Source: Cyclobacteriaceae bacterium
Lineage (GTDB): Bacteria > Bacteroidota > Bacteroidia > Cytophagales > Cyclobacteriaceae
Length of the DNA stretch: 64,000 nucleotides
Assembly (NCBI GenBank): GCA_016787755.1
Contig: JAEUUA010000002.1
Location: 124,001 to 188,000 of the forward strand
Direction: 5' to 3'
Shown: piece by piece, positions 43,186-51,649 of the stretch
How positions within the stretch are numbered: the stretch's first letter is position 1
How the letters are laid out: every line of letters starts with the position of its first letter
Made by a program: the position numbers and the translations under genes
Notes under the pieces: model-generated
Seen by the model: only the letters and a program-made list of their open reading frames with translations
Told to the model about the DNA's origin: nothing
Database searches by the model: none

Positions 43186-43851
43186 ATGACAAATTTTTCT
43201 AGCGATGCAATACAACAGGCGATGCGTTCGTCTGGAATGATTCCTGTTTTTTATCATGCTGATATAGAGACGGCAAAATCTGTTCTGGATGCCTGCTACA
43301 AAGGCGGGGTTCGTGTGTTTGAATTTACAAACAGAGGCGAAAACGCCTTTCAGGTTTTTGTTCAATTGCTAAAACATGCTGAACAATATCCTGATTTGAC
43401 GGTGGGCATCGGCACCATCATGAATGGTGAAGTCACTCAAAAATTTTGCGATGCAGGGGCTCATTTTATCGTTTCCCCTATTTTGAAGAGTGAAATGGCA
43501 ACCGTGTGTCATAAAAACAATAAACTTTGGATACCGGGCTGTGCAACACTTACTGAAATTGTAACAGCAAAAGATTTAGGAGCTAAGGTGATTAAAATTT
43601 TCCCGGGTTCGGTATTAGGTCCTGGCTTTGTATCTTCTATTATGCCGGTGGTACCGGGATTACAATTGATGCCTACGGGTGGTGTTGAACCAACCGAAGC
43701 AAATCTATCTGCCTGGTTTAAAGCCGGAGTAATTTGTGTGGGGATGGGTTCGCAATTGATTTCGAAAGACATTATCGAAACAAAGAATTGGACAAAACTG
43801 GAACAAGGAGTGAAAGATGCTTTGGCGATTATCAATGGGATTAAGAAATAG
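43186..43851 (+). CDS. eda: KDPG/KHG aldolase, copy 1
   Basis: Eda splits KDPG into pyruvate and glyceraldehyde 3-phosphate by a Schiff-base mechanism. The 221-residue enzyme has the active-site acid in VFEFTNRGEN (Glu near residue 46), the GIGTIMNGE strand, the CATLTEIVTAKDLG block, and the Schiff-base Lys137 in KIFPGS. The substrate-phosphate loop is in MPTGGVEPTE. All catalytic residues are intact. It is tandem with a second copy two bases downstream. The pair resembles each other along the full length, for example VFEFTNR and PGCATLTEIVTAKD in both, so they come from a duplication. Confidence 0.94.
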   Translation: MTNFSSDAIQQAMRSSGMIPVFYHADIETAKSVLDACYKGGVRVFEFTNRGENAFQVFVQLLKHAEQYPDLTVGIGTIMNGEVTQKFCDAGAHFIVSPILKSEMATVCHKNNKLWIPGCATLTEIVTAKDLGAKVIKIFPGSVLGPGFVSSIMPVVPGLQLMPTGGVEPTEANLSAWFKAGVICVGMGSQLISKDIIETKNWTKLEQGVKDALAIINGIKK

Positions 43852-43853
43852 AA

Positions 43854-44516
43854 ATGAGGTTTAGCAAGCAGCAGATTGTGAGTGGCATGAAAGGAGCAGG
43901 CGTTGTTCCCTTATTTACCCACGATAATGCTGAGGATGCGCAACAGGTGTTGGAGGCTGCTTATCGCGGTGGTATTCGGGTTTTTGAATTTACCAATCGC
44001 AGAGAAAACTCGTTTGAAGTTTTCACTTACCTGCTTACGGTTGCAAAAAAATATCCTGATCTCATGCTTGGTATAGGAACGATTATGGATGGAGCAACCA
44101 CAAAAAAGTTTCTTGACGCTGGGGCTGACTTTATTATCTCACCTATTTTAAAATTGGAGATGGCTGAGGTGTGTAAGAAGTATGATGCCGTATGGATTCC
44201 GGGTTGTGCCACGTTAACCGAAATAGTAACGGCAAAAGATCATGGTGCTGAGATTATTAAATTATTTCCGGGCTCGGTGTTAGGGCCTGGATTTGTTTCG
44301 TCCATCATGCCCGTGGTGCCGGGACTACAGCTCATGATAACAGGTGGGGTAGAACCCACAGAAAAAAATCTTGCTCAGTGGTTTAAAGCGGGAGCAACGT
44401 GCGTAGGCATGGGCTCCCAGTTATTCACGAAAGATATTTTGACACAAAAGAATTGGCCCTTGCTTCAACAGACAATCACCGAATGCCTTGATATTGCTTT
44501 CAGAGTAAGGAAATAA
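43854..44516 (+). CDS. KDPG/KHG aldolase, copy 2 (tandem paralogue)
   Basis: This second aldolase (220 residues) starts two bases after the stop of the first. It keeps the catalytic set: the Glu in VFEFTNRREN and the Schiff-base Lys136 in KLFPGS. It differs in the N-terminus (starts MRFSKQQIVSGMKGAGVVPL) and in the phosphate loop, which reads MITGGVEPTE instead of MPTGGVEPTE. It may have the same substrate, a different keto-deoxy acid such as KDPGal, or simply increase dosage. Duplicate Eda genes are not needed for the pathway. The two DNA sequences are clearly diverged, so this is not an assembly artefact. Confidence 0.92.
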   Translation: MRFSKQQIVSGMKGAGVVPLFTHDNAEDAQQVLEAAYRGGIRVFEFTNRRENSFEVFTYLLTVAKKYPDLMLGIGTIMDGATTKKFLDAGADFIISPILKLEMAEVCKKYDAVWIPGCATLTEIVTAKDHGAEIIKLFPGSVLGPGFVSSIMPVVPGLQLMITGGVEPTEKNLAQWFKAGATCVGMGSQLFTKDILTQKNWPLLQQTITECLDIAFRVRK

Positions 44517-44551
44517 GTTTTTATAAACAGTTCACGCTTAACCCACTCAAC

Positions 44552-45937
44552 TTGGAAAATTTAACCCATGCAAATCAGCCCATCGGCAAATACAGATGGA
44601 CCATTTGTGCCCTTGTGTTTTTTGCTACCACCGTAAACTACCTCGACAGGCAAGTATTGAGTTTACTTCAACCCCGGTTAGAAGAAATTTTTGGTTGGAC
44701 GAATACGGATTATGCGAACATCACAGCTGTGTTTCAATTTACCTATGCCGTTACGATGTTGTTTGTTGGCCGCTTGGTTGACAAGCTCGGAACGCGTTGG
44801 GGATATGGGGTCGCCATTATAGTTTGGTCTGTGGGTGCCTTGGTTCATGCGCTTGCCATTCCCATTGGCGAAGGTCTTTCTACTGTGCTGGGTTGGGTGG
44901 GTATTACCACATTTTCTGTTTCAGTACTTGGCTTTATGTTTTCCCGGGCGGTGTTGGCATTGGGCGAGTCGGGAAACTTTCCGGCTGCGATAAAAGCAAC
45001 TGCAGAATATTTTCCAAAACATGAACGCTCTTTTGCCACCGGTATTTTTAATTCGGGAACAAACATTGGTGCGATACTCGCGCCTCTTACCGTGCCCTGG
45101 ATTTACAGGCACTGGGGTTGGGAAGCTGCCTTTATCGTAATTGGTGCCATCGGATTTCTTTGGCTGGCATTGTGGTTGATCATGTACGAGCGACCTGAAA
45201 AACAAAAACGACTTTCGGCTGCAGAGTTAGCCTATATCAATAAAGACGAAGAGGATGAAAAAGCGGGTGGAACGAAAGATAAAAATGAAGACAAAGTTTC
45301 CTGGGTTAAACTGTTAGGCTACCGACAAACCTGGGCATTTGCTTTTGGCAAGTTTATGACCGATGGGGTTTGGTGGTTCTTTCTTTTCTGGTTGCCGGCC
45401 TATTTAAAAGCGCAGTATGGAATCGTTGATGAAGCAGTGATGTTTCCGCTCGCGGTTTTATATTCTATGTCGATGGTGGGGAGTGTTGCGGGTGGTTGGC
45501 TCCCCGTTCTTTTTATTAAGAAAGGATATGGTGTGTTTGATGGCCGCATGCGTGCGATGCTTTTAATTGCCTTGTTCCCCATGATTATTTTAATTGCACA
45601 ACCGTTGGGTGATATTACTTTTTGGATTCCTGTTTTGTTGATTGGCGTAGGAACGGCAGCCCATCAGGCATGGAGTGCGAATTTATTCACCACCGTTTCA
45701 GATATGTTTCCTAAAAAAACAATTGGGGCTGTTATTGGTATTGGGGGATTAGCCGGTGGAGTAGGAGCTGTAGCATTAACAAAATTAGGTGGGGCCTTGT
45801 TTGATCATTACAAAGCCTTAGATCATATTGAAACAGGTTACACCATCATGTTTGCGATTTGTGCGGTGGCTTATTTAGTAGCGTGGGGTGTTATGAAAAT
45901 GCTGGTGCCTAAGTATAATCCAATTCGTGATTTGTGA
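44552..45937 (+). CDS. MFS hexuronate-type transporter
   Basis: The 461-residue major facilitator has 12 spans and the anion:cation symporter (ExuT/GudP) signature. Segments are TICALVFFATTVNYLDRQVL (about 16-35), the GRLVDKLGTRWGYG loop, and RAVLALGESGNFPAAIKATA (about 131-150), with FNSGTNIGAILAPL after it. The substrates in the family are hexuronates and aldarates. The gene starts with TTG 44552, 35 bases after the second aldolase gene, and closes the operon kdgK-eda-eda-transporter. The context makes galacturonate/glucuronate the likely substrate, taken up with H+. No proper terminator is seen after it. Confidence 0.9.
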   Translation: MENLTHANQPIGKYRWTICALVFFATTVNYLDRQVLSLLQPRLEEIFGWTNTDYANITAVFQFTYAVTMLFVGRLVDKLGTRWGYGVAIIVWSVGALVHALAIPIGEGLSTVLGWVGITTFSVSVLGFMFSRAVLALGESGNFPAAIKATAEYFPKHERSFATGIFNSGTNIGAILAPLTVPWIYRHWGWEAAFIVIGAIGFLWLALWLIMYERPEKQKRLSAAELAYINKDEEDEKAGGTKDKNEDKVSWVKLLGYRQTWAFAFGKFMTDGVWWFFLFWLPAYLKAQYGIVDEAVMFPLAVLYSMSMVGSVAGGWLPVLFIKKGYGVFDGRMRAMLLIALFPMIILIAQPLGDITFWIPVLLIGVGTAAHQAWSANLFTTVSDMFPKKTIGAVIGIGGLAGGVGAVALTKLGGALFDHYKALDHIETGYTIMFAICAVAYLVAWGVMKMLVPKYNPIRDL

Positions 45938-46011
45938 TTTAATGAACGTAAGCTGTTTGACATGTGCCATGTCGAACTAAGATATTTTGGATTTAATCCT
46001 TTTTATCTTCG

Positions 46012-46032
46012 TTCGGGACTACAAATCCCGAA
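46012..46032. repeat. Inverted repeat after the hexuronate transporter gene
   Basis: TTCGGGA and TCCCGAA form a 7-bp stem with a 7-base loop in the 146-base gap after the transporter. It is flanked by TTTTTATC and AAAAAGC. It may be a weak bidirectional terminator or an interspersed repeat; no second copy is apparent in the window. Confidence 0.45.
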
Positions 46033-46083
46033 AAAGCTTGAAGACCTTGTGTTATGCACTCACGTTAACAATTATGTAAGGCC

Positions 46084-46536
46084 ATGAAATATCTATTTAT
46101 TGCATTCATTTTAATTAATACTTCGATTACTGTAAGAGCACAGAATGGTTTGGAGGCAGATAAGAATGAGATTTTGAAAGTACGCAAAGAGTCAAACCTG
46201 GCTCTCAAAAATCATCAAATCGAAAAGATCTTAAGTTTCTTAACGGAGGATATAAACATTGCGGCATCCAATGGAAAAATATTTTCAGGAAAGATTGCTT
46301 TCAAAGATGCTTTAACTACTATTTTTAGTAATAGTCCTGATTTGTATTTTGTTCGAAACTCAGAAGAAGTTTTGCTCAATAGTGAAAATAATATCGCTTG
46401 GGAAAAAGGCACTTGGATAGCCTTGCGACCTAAGACAGATAATTGGAATAATTATGGCGGAAATTATTCAGCCTATTGGGTGAAAACAGATGGAATTTGG
46501 AAAATCAAATCTGAATTGTTTGTTAAGCTTTATTAA
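46084..46536 (+). CDS. Secreted NTF2-like (DUF4440-type) protein
   Basis: The 150-residue protein has a signal peptide (about 1-20, ending VRAQ). The rest has the cone-shaped NTF2-like fold pattern: a long first helix (EILKVRKESNLALKNHQIEK), a LTEDINIAASNGKIFSGK strand pair and a C-terminal SAYWVKTDGIWKIKSELF. In DUF4440/SnoaL-like proteins the cleft binds a small molecule or catalyses isomerisation. No catalytic residue can be claimed here. The stop codon lies within a perfect inverted repeat at 46523-46543. It converges with purB, 11 bases away. Confidence 0.8.
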   Translation: MKYLFIAFILINTSITVRAQNGLEADKNEILKVRKESNLALKNHQIEKILSFLTEDINIAASNGKIFSGKIAFKDALTTIFSNSPDLYFVRNSEEVLLNSENNIAWEKGTWIALRPKTDNWNNYGGNYSAYWVKTDGIWKIKSELFVKLY

Positions 46537-46543
46537 AGCTTAA
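46523..46543. repeat. Perfect inverted repeat spanning the stop codon of the NTF2-like gene
   Basis: TTAAGCTTTA and TAAAGCTTAA are separated by one T, so the duplex is symmetric. It lies between the convergent ends of the NTF2-like gene and purB. It contains the TAA stop of the former. Without a T run it is not a classical terminator. Confidence 0.5.
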
Positions 46544-46547
46544 ACTT

Positions 46548-47888
46548 TCAAATCCCCGTATAATTAAAAGGACTTATTTTTTTCAACCTAACTTTTAGGT
46601 CTGCCTTTATCTCCAGACCCTCAATAAAATCATGCATGGTCTTTTGTGTGATCTTTTCATTTTTGCGGGTGAGTGATTTAAGCGCTTCGTAAGGATTTGC
46701 ATATCCTTCTCTTCGCAAAACAGTTTGAATGGCTTCAGCAATTACTACCCAGTTATCATCCAGGTCCTGATCAATCGCTGCCTTATTTAACTCAAGCTTT
46801 AACATTCCTTTCTCTAGCGATTTGAGCGCAAGAAATGTGTGCGCAAGAGGCACGCCAATGTTTCTTAAAACGGTTGAATCGGTAAGATCACGTTGCAAGC
46901 GCGAGATAGGAAGTTTGGCAGAGAGATGTTCAAACAGGGCATTCGCCAATCCTAAATTGCCTTCTGCATTTTCAAAGTCGATCGGGTTTACCTTATGAGG
47001 CATGGCACTCGAGCCGACTTCCCCTTCTTTTATTTTTTGTTTGAAGTAATTCATAGCCACATACTGCCATACATCGCGACTGAAATCAATTAAAATGGTA
47101 TTGATTCTTTTCAGATTATCGAACAACGCAGCCAGGTTATCATAGTGTTCAATTTGCGTGGTAGGGTTACTGCGCACTAAGCCCAGCTGACGGCTTACAA
47201 ATGTATTGGCAAAATCATTCCAATTAATTTCAGGATAGCTTACATGATGCGCATTGAAATTGCCCGTTGCTCCGCCAAACTTGGCTGAGTAAGGAATCGT
47301 TTTTAATAACTCTACTTGTTTTTGGATACGTTCTACAAACACATACATTTCTTTTCCCAATCGCGTGGGCGAGGCGGGTTGGCCGTGTGTGCGTGCAAGG
47401 AGAGCGATGTCTTTCCATTGCACGGACGAGCTAGTAAGTTCATTTACAAATTTTCCAAGAGCAGGAAGAAACTCGGCTTCCATAAATTCTTTCAGCGAAA
47501 GCGGAATAGCGGTGTTGTTGATATCCTGGGAAGTAAGACCAAAGTGAATAAACTCTTTGTATTGACTTAACTCAAGATCATCAAACTTTTTCTTTAGAAA
47601 ATACTCAACTGCTTTTACATCGTGGTTAGTAGTTTTTTCTATTTCCTTGATGACGTTGGCATCGGCTTCGCTAAAATTTTTATAGATGTCTCTGAGTTTA
47701 CTCTCCAGGTCTTTTGGAAATCCGGAAAGCTCAGGTACCGCATAGGTAAGGGCAATCAAGTATTCAACCTCTACCCGCACTCTATAAAGAATAAGGGCAT
47801 ACTCAGAAAAGTAAAGAGCTAAGGGACGGGTGGTATTGGAATATCGGCCATCCAGAGGAGAGATTGCTGTAAGTGAATTGAAGTGCAC
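46548..47888 (-). CDS. purB: Adenylosuccinate lyase
   Basis: PurB cleaves SAICAR and adenylosuccinate in purine synthesis. The 446-residue protein has the fumarase/aspartase superfamily signature SSAMPHKVNPIDFENAEGN (the mobile loop with catalytic Ser) near 290-308. The HFGLTSQDINNTA and ARTHGQPASPTRLGKE blocks with active-site His residues are also present. The N-terminal SPLDGRYSNTTRPL is the family start. This is the long, E. coli-type form. It is a single gene convergent with the NTF2-like gene. Confidence 0.96.
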   Translation of the reverse strand: MHFNSLTAISPLDGRYSNTTRPLALYFSEYALILYRVRVEVEYLIALTYAVPELSGFPKDLESKLRDIYKNFSEADANVIKEIEKTTNHDVKAVEYFLKKKFDDLELSQYKEFIHFGLTSQDINNTAIPLSLKEFMEAEFLPALGKFVNELTSSSVQWKDIALLARTHGQPASPTRLGKEMYVFVERIQKQVELLKTIPYSAKFGGATGNFNAHHVSYPEINWNDFANTFVSRQLGLVRSNPTTQIEHYDNLAALFDNLKRINTILIDFSRDVWQYVAMNYFKQKIKEGEVGSSAMPHKVNPIDFENAEGNLGLANALFEHLSAKLPISRLQRDLTDSTVLRNIGVPLAHTFLALKSLEKGMLKLELNKAAIDQDLDDNWVVIAEAIQTVLRREGYANPYEALKSLTRKNEKITQKTMHDFIEGLEIKADLKVRLKKISPFNYTGI

Positions 47889-48042
47889 GTTTTAGAGTCT
47901 TAGATTAAGGTTAAAATTACAAAAATGAATTGGAAAAGATCGGCTGTCGGGTTTCTGCGTTCTAAGATCACCACTCATCCAAAATTCTAGAACTTCCATT
48001 AGGGAAGCTCGTTTCAATGCTGGATAAGTAATTCGCATTTCA

Positions 48043-48050
48043 TAGTTTTG
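48043..48050 (+). promoter_or_regulatory. -7 promoter box just upstream of the DUF5916 gene
   Basis: TAGTTTTG fits the TAnnTTTG -7 element and ends eight bases before ATG 48059. The -33 TTG is not clear. If used, transcription starts at or beside the ATG, giving a leaderless mRNA. Confidence 0.4.
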
Positions 48051-48058
48051 CGCGCTTT

Positions 48059-50329
48059 ATGAGGCGATATTCTATTTTTACATTTCTACTCACATTGCTT
48101 TGTCTGCAGGCAAATGCTCAAAACAAACCGGCAACGGGACTTTCAATTACAAAAGCCACCGCGCCTATTAAAATTGATGGGATACTGGACGAGCAAGATT
48201 GGGTAAGCGCTCAGGTGGCCACAAATTTTTTTCTGAACTATCCGGTCGACTCTTTGGCACCTTCCTTTCAAACCGAGGTTAGGCTCACCTTCGATGACGA
48301 TTTTTTTTATATCTCATTTGTTTGTTATGATGATGATAGACCGAATGTGGTGCAGTCACTTCGAAGAGACTTCGAGTGGTCCTTAAGTGACAATGTGGGT
48401 GTGTATATGGATCCGTTTAATGATTTTACAAATGGTTTCTATTTTAATGTTAGTCCTTACGGTGTGCAGCGTGAAGGGATTATGTCGGGAGGAGGGGCAG
48501 GGCAGGATGGATACAATGGCAATTGGGATAATAAGTGGTATTCATCCGTGGTTAGATTGGATGACAGATGGATTGCAGAGTTGGCAATCCCATTTAAATC
48601 GATTCGATATAATCAAGGCGAACCGGCATGGAATCTCAACTTTGTGCGTCAGGACCTCAAACGAAACGAAGTATCGAGTTGGATAGCCACGCCCATTCAG
48701 TTTTTCCCGAGCTCAATGGCTTTCTATGGCAAACTACAATGGCAAAGCCCGGCACCAAACGCGGGTACAAATATTTCATTAATTCCATATGCCATTACAG
48801 CATTATCAAAAGACAATGAAAAAGGAACTTCTGATAAGTCGTTCAATGCAGGTTTTGATGCTAAGGTAGGCATTACTCCCTCTTTAAACCTTGATCTTAC
48901 TGTCAACCCTGATTTTTCAACGGTGGAAGTGGATAGGCAAGTAGTTAACCTCACTCGCTTTGAAGTTCAATTTCCAGAACGAAGACAATTTTTTTTAGAG
49001 AATAGTGATCTTTTTGCTGCACCCGGATTTACATCGCTTACGCAACCTTTTTTTTCGAGAAGGATTGGATTGGCTACTGATACAACGGGAAACCTCAAAC
49101 CAGTGCCAATTTCATATGGTGCACGCGTCAGCGGAAAAATTGGAACTGATTGGCGAATCGGAGTCATGAATCTACAAACAAAGGAGGCAAAGGAACTTGG
49201 GCTTCCCAGTCAAAATTACACAGTAGCTGTCGTGCAAAAACAAATTCTTGAGCGATCGAATGTTGACTTTTTTGTTGTTAATAAGGAATCCCTTGGCCTC
49301 GGTGAATTTGATGCGAATACATTTTATCATAAAAGTTTGGTAAAGAAAGTATGGAATGGAACCGATACGGTGCGGAAACTAAATACATACAATCGCGTGG
49401 GTGGAGTTGATTTTAACTTGATTACTGCCAACAATAAGTGGGGCGGAAAAGCTTATTACCATACTTCGTTCGATAACTTTTCTGCAAAGGATCGGTATTC
49501 ATTTGGAGGCTTTGGATCGTACAATACGCGACACATTAGTTTGATGAGTGGATTTATTGGTTTGGGTAAAAGCTATAATGCGGAGGCAGGTTTTGTTCCT
49601 AACCTCGTTGTGTACCCGGGCACGTTGGGAGGTATTGCAATGGCCGATTTAAAATTTTATCCAAAATCAGGCCCATTGGTGTTGTCATCACCTGGCATTA
49701 CATTCGATACGAACTATATTCCTGATGGCACGATGACCGATCGAAATATTACGTTGCGGGAATCATTAAGATTTAGGAATACCGCCATGTTTACAGCATC
49801 GTTAAAAAATATATTCCAAAAATTGCCCACAGATTTTGATGTGTTAGATCCTAAAGGAGATTCCATTTTGTTAAAAGGTGAGGTATACAAGTGGAATGAA
49901 TTTGAAATGAAGTACACGTCTGATTCGCGCAAACTTTTTACTTATTTAGTTACCATTAGCGGAGGCGAGTTCTATAATGGAACCAGAATGGGTATGTCCG
50001 GCACATTGTCGTACCGCATCCAACCGTTTGGAAGTATTTCCTTGAGTGGTGATTATAATCGAATAGACCTTCCCCCAGCCTATGGAAGTACAGCTTTTCT
50101 GTTGTTGAGTCCAAGGGTTGATTTTACGCTTACGGATAAAATATTCTTTACCACGTTTGTTCAATATAATGATCGGCATGATAATGTAAACTTAAACGCA
50201 AGATTCCAATGGCGTTATAAACCAGTCTCTGATTTCTTTATTGTGTATACAGAAAATTATCTTCCTGAACGCCTTCAAAGCAAAAACAAAGCTCTGGTGG
50301 TTAAGTTTACCTACTGGCTGAATCTATAG
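48059..50329 (+). CDS. DUF5916 domain outer-membrane protein, paralogue 1
   Basis: The 756-residue protein has a signal peptide (about 1-20). Next is a CBM9-like N-terminal domain (about 27-230) with ITKATAPIKIDGILDEQDWV, FFYISFVCYDDD and NVGVYMDPFND. The long C-terminal region has alternating strands (about 245-756) and ends in the aromatic KFTYWLNL typical of a beta-barrel C-terminus. A conserved mid-region reads NPDFSTVEVDRQVVNLTRFE and FPERRQFFLENSDLF. It is probably an outer-membrane protein with a carbohydrate- or small ligand-binding cap; exact function is unknown. A diverged paralogue lies at 57556-59784. Confidence 0.88.
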   Translation: MRRYSIFTFLLTLLCLQANAQNKPATGLSITKATAPIKIDGILDEQDWVSAQVATNFFLNYPVDSLAPSFQTEVRLTFDDDFFYISFVCYDDDRPNVVQSLRRDFEWSLSDNVGVYMDPFNDFTNGFYFNVSPYGVQREGIMSGGGAGQDGYNGNWDNKWYSSVVRLDDRWIAELAIPFKSIRYNQGEPAWNLNFVRQDLKRNEVSSWIATPIQFFPSSMAFYGKLQWQSPAPNAGTNISLIPYAITALSKDNEKGTSDKSFNAGFDAKVGITPSLNLDLTVNPDFSTVEVDRQVVNLTRFEVQFPERRQFFLENSDLFAAPGFTSLTQPFFSRRIGLATDTTGNLKPVPISYGARVSGKIGTDWRIGVMNLQTKEAKELGLPSQNYTVAVVQKQILERSNVDFFVVNKESLGLGEFDANTFYHKSLVKKVWNGTDTVRKLNTYNRVGGVDFNLITANNKWGGKAYYHTSFDNFSAKDRYSFGGFGSYNTRHISLMSGFIGLGKSYNAEAGFVPNLVVYPGTLGGIAMADLKFYPKSGPLVLSSPGITFDTNYIPDGTMTDRNITLRESLRFRNTAMFTASLKNIFQKLPTDFDVLDPKGDSILLKGEVYKWNEFEMKYTSDSRKLFTYLVTISGGEFYNGTRMGMSGTLSYRIQPFGSISLSGDYNRIDLPPAYGSTAFLLLSPRVDFTLTDKIFFTTFVQYNDRHDNVNLNARFQWRYKPVSDFFIVYTENYLPERLQSKNKALVVKFTYWLNL

Positions 50330-50431
50330 ACTATAGAGTAATGAGTAAATAGTCCTGAGTTGTTAGTCATTAAATGCGAATACGACTATGAACTAAGGAC
50401 TATCATCCTAACGACTCTGTACCAATGGCTA

Positions 50432-50462
50432 TTGACTATCGACTGTTACCTGCTAACTTTGC
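50432..50462 (+). promoter_or_regulatory. Bacteroidota-type promoter of the PaaE-type reductase gene
   Basis: TTG (-33), a 19-base spacer and TAACTTTG (-7) match the phylum consensus without mismatch. The -7 box ends 26 bases before the ATG 50488, so the leader is short. Confidence 0.8.
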
Positions 50463-50487
50463 AGTCAACTTACAAACAACCTTTTAA

Positions 50488-51606
50488 ATGGCATTTGGTT
50501 TTTTTAAAAAGAGCGATAAAAAAGTAGAGACTCCTGTAAATAATGGTCCGCATTATTACGATTTAAAAGTGAAGCAGATTATACAGGAAACTAAAGACGC
50601 CATCAGCATTGTATTTGAGCAGCCTGTTAATAAAATTGCTTATAAATCAGGACAGTTTTTGACTTTAATAACCAACGTAGGCGGAAAGGATGTAAGAAGA
50701 GCTTACTCCTTAAATTCGTCACCTTTTGTTGATCAGGATTTAGCCGTTACCATTAAGCGTGTTGACAATGGATTGATGTCGAATTGGCTTCCAGATAATT
50801 TGAAGGAAGGCCAGACGCTAAAGGTAATGGAGCCGATGGGTCATTTTACTACAGAGTATAAAAATGAAAACAAACGGCATCTCGTAATGTTTGCCGGGGG
50901 ATCAGGTATTACCCCCATGATGTCGCTCATCAAAAGTACGCTTACACAAGAGCCCGAGAGTATTTGCTCTCTTATTTATTGCAATCGCGATATTGACAGT
51001 ATAATCTTCAAAGATCAATTTGAAAAACTTCAGATAACACATGCTGGTCGTTTGCACGTAATTCATGTGCTGGATAATGCTCCCATGAACTGGCAAGGGT
51101 ATTCGGGATTATTAAATCATGACATGCTGATCAAACTTTTTGAGCGAATTCCTAATTGGGGAATTGAGAAAACAACATACCTCATGTGCGGCCCTGAGGG
51201 GATGATGAAGAATGTAGATACGCTGCTTGCAGCCCAACATATTCCGAAGGATAAAATTTTTAAAGAGAGTTTTGTTCAGGGAACGATCGATAAAGCTAAG
51301 AAAGAAGCGGTTGTTGCATCTGATGAAAAGAAGGCTCGCGAGGTTACCGTGAAGTACGATGGCCAGGAATTTAAATTCATGGTAGAACCTAATCGCGCCA
51401 TCCTTGAAACGGCTCTTGATCTGGGAATAGACTTACCCTACTCTTGCCAAAGTGGTTTGTGTACTGCGTGTCGAGGTAAAGCTTTATCGGGTAAGGTAAA
51501 GTTAGATGAAGAGGAGGGGCTTTCACAATCAGAGCGCGCAGAAGGATACGTGCTTACCTGTGTCGGCCATCCTATGAGCGATGATGTCGTGATTGAAATA
51601 GGTTAA
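50488..51606 (+). CDS. Ferredoxin-NAD(P)H oxidoreductase of the PaaE type
   Basis: The 372-residue protein has an FAD domain (RAYSLNSSP, residues 71-79), an NAD(P)H domain (MFAGGSGITPMMSLIKS and YLMCGPEGMMKNV) and a C-terminal plant-type 2Fe-2S domain with cysteines at 320, 325, 328 and 358. In PaaABCDE this subunit delivers electrons to phenylacetyl-CoA epoxidase. It could also serve a membrane monooxygenase such as the AlkB at 60597-61685. PaaA, B and C are not in the window, and a paaD fragment lies at its right end, 12 kb away. So the partner is not decided. It has its own strong promoter and is a single gene. Confidence 0.9.
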   Translation: MAFGFFKKSDKKVETPVNNGPHYYDLKVKQIIQETKDAISIVFEQPVNKIAYKSGQFLTLITNVGGKDVRRAYSLNSSPFVDQDLAVTIKRVDNGLMSNWLPDNLKEGQTLKVMEPMGHFTTEYKNENKRHLVMFAGGSGITPMMSLIKSTLTQEPESICSLIYCNRDIDSIIFKDQFEKLQITHAGRLHVIHVLDNAPMNWQGYSGLLNHDMLIKLFERIPNWGIEKTTYLMCGPEGMMKNVDTLLAAQHIPKDKIFKESFVQGTIDKAKKEAVVASDEKKAREVTVKYDGQEFKFMVEPNRAILETALDLGIDLPYSCQSGLCTACRGKALSGKVKLDEEEGLSQSERAEGYVLTCVGHPMSDDVVIEIG

Positions 51607-51621
51607 CTAGATGCTTGTTGC

Positions 51622-51645
51622 TAGATTCTTAGCAACGAGAATCTA
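51622..51645. terminator. Stem-loop between convergent PaaE-type and serine hydrolase genes
   Basis: TAGATTCT and AGAATCTA make an 8-bp stem around an 8-base loop, overlapping a second small repeat (TTGCTA/TAGCAA). It lies at the junction of two convergent genes and reaches the end region of neither T run. It is probably a bidirectional terminator of the weak type. Confidence 0.45.
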
Positions 51646-51649
51646 TCCT

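Noticed and set aside
43186..44516. Second aldolase as an assembly duplicate
   Set aside because: The two copies differ throughout in DNA and protein.
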